Source of the DNA: Persicobacter diffluens
GTDB lineage: Bacteria > Bacteroidota > Bacteroidia > Cytophagales > Cyclobacteriaceae
DNA length: 64,000 bases
Direction of reading: 5' to 3'
Assembly (NCBI RefSeq): GCF_036244895.1
Contig: NZ_BQKE01000003.1
Location: forward strand, 186,001 to 250,000
Shown here: piece by piece, positions 63,522 through 64,000 of the stretch
Position numbering within the stretch: the first letter of the stretch is position 1
How the letters are laid out: each line of letters opens with the position of its first letter
Program-made: the position numbers and the translations under genes
The notes under the pieces: generated by a model
Database searches by the model: none
Seen by the model: only the letters and a program-made list of their open reading frames with translations
Told to the model about the DNA's origin: nothing

Positions 63522-63682
63522 AGCGCATGTTAGAAGCACTCCATCCGGCAACAAATTCGAATTATGGGAAGCGATTTTGCATAATTCCTCCACAATGGAG
63601 ATGCTATTCTCTCAAAATAATCGGGTATCGCTTCTACAATAATTAAATTTTCGATGCGAATTTTGGCTTTTAAACACCCTCT
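63522..63682 (-). repeat. Family A repeat, copy A6
   Basis: About 161 bp from AGCGCATGTTAGAAGC to TTTTAAACACCCTCT, reverse orientation, 20 bases from B8. Confidence 0.75.
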
Positions 63683-64000
63683 AAATAACCAAAATTGTTA
63701 ATTACATTTCATTGTCATGGTTTTGAGGTATCCCTAATGAAAGGGAAAATGCAGCAGGGAAGCAAAATCCATCCAAACCACTCAATAGCCCGGATTTGGT
63801 TCGGAGAACAGTAGGCTAAACTATAACTCAGCTGGTTCTAAAGCCCTCTTTTCTTTAAAACGGTAAAAAAATAAGCCCAAAACCACCATATTTTGAGCTT
63901 ATTCTACTCCTAAGAGCCGAAAGAAAATAGTCAGTACCATACAACTAGACATTTATTGATTTGGGGCAAATTTTCCGATCATGACTCAAGAAGTGATTCA
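63683..64000. other. Window-end intergenic stretch
   Basis: A hairpin AATAAGC/GCTTATT surrounds 63868-63902. An ATG at 63981 opens a frame that runs off the window (Met-Thr-Gln-Glu-Val-Ile), too short to call. Confidence 0.3.

Noticed and set aside
63394..63642. 82-codon frame near the window end
   Set aside because: It runs across repeats B8 and A6; similar frames in other copies (32427-32756, 34164-34361, 14054-14296) show that these are repeat artefacts.
1..64000. CRISPR array
   Set aside because: No regularly spaced short repeats with unique spacers; all repeats found are either dispersed or tandem pairs.
63981..64000. Start of a gene at the window edge
   Set aside because: Only six codons are visible; nothing can be supported.

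Overview
Organism. The window looks like a Bacteroidota chromosome, most likely a marine or brackish member of the Cytophagales/Flammeovirgaceae neighbourhood; the genus cannot be told from sequence reading alone. Reasons: several intergenic regions carry the Bacteroidota promoter pattern (TTG/TTTG, about 18-21 nt, TAnnTTTG); protein families are typical of the phylum (LruC/DUF4842, DUF1501/DUF1800, DUF3667, Rhs core, InlB-repeat lipoproteins, porin-coupled transport operons); compatible-solute uptake, a sulfatase and a GH43 enzyme suit a saline, polysaccharide-rich habitat. No database search was possible, so all family calls rest on motifs, length and context.

Layout. 1-11 kb: MATE exporter, ammonium transporter plus outer-membrane barrel, DUF983 protein, a minus-strand operon (left-handed beta-helix protein, DUF1800, DUF1501), ABC-class ATPase. 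11-16 kb: LruC lipoprotein and a divergent enolase. 16-24 kb: OmpR-type two-component system, polysaccharide export module (Wza-like, Wzc-like, GT2), YchJ-like SEC-C protein and a 41-residue membrane protein. 24-28 kb: OmpH/Skp-like chaperone, small barrel, type II pantothenate kinase, a five-tRNA cluster (Pro-GGG, Pro-TGG, Ser-GCT, Pro-TGG, Val-TAC), acyltransferase. 29-36 kb: accessory stretch with an IS256-family element inside an older repeat, a membrane-anchored papain-like protease, an SseB-like protein and an IS110-family element. 36-44 kb: XRE regulator divergent from a glycine-betaine operon (porin, ATPase, permease, two binding proteins), then a medium-chain dehydrogenase. 44-51 kb: GH43 lipoprotein/secreted enzyme and a cobalamin-responsive locus: two B12 riboswitches in front of three paralogous InlB-repeat lipoproteins. 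51-64 kb: YdjM-like membrane protein, DAACS symporter, a scarred Rhs/toxin-antitoxin region delimited by repeats, Rof-like protein, lipid kinase, DUF805, DUF3024, sulfatase, DUF3667.

Repeats. Two families of non-coding mobile-like elements are scattered through the intergenic regions. Family A is about 160 bp, foldback, with ends GAGCGTGTTTAAAA. Family B is about 220 bp with 17-18-bp ends like TTTAACCCGAATTATTCA. At least six A and eight B copies are present, and five A copies lie within about 150 bp of a B copy. No transposase with those ends is in the window. A third repeat (C) brackets the Rhs and YefM-YoeB modules, and REP-like palindromes crowd the same area.

How it works together. The most coherent functional units are betaine uptake from outer to inner membrane under a divergent XRE regulator, B12-controlled surface lipoproteins that probably assist vitamin B12 capture, polysaccharide export next to a two-component system, and an autoregulated YefM-YoeB module. 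The best candidates for undescribed biology are the B12-controlled InlB-repeat proteins, the A/B repeat families, and a structured RNA candidate in the 3' end of the IS110 element.
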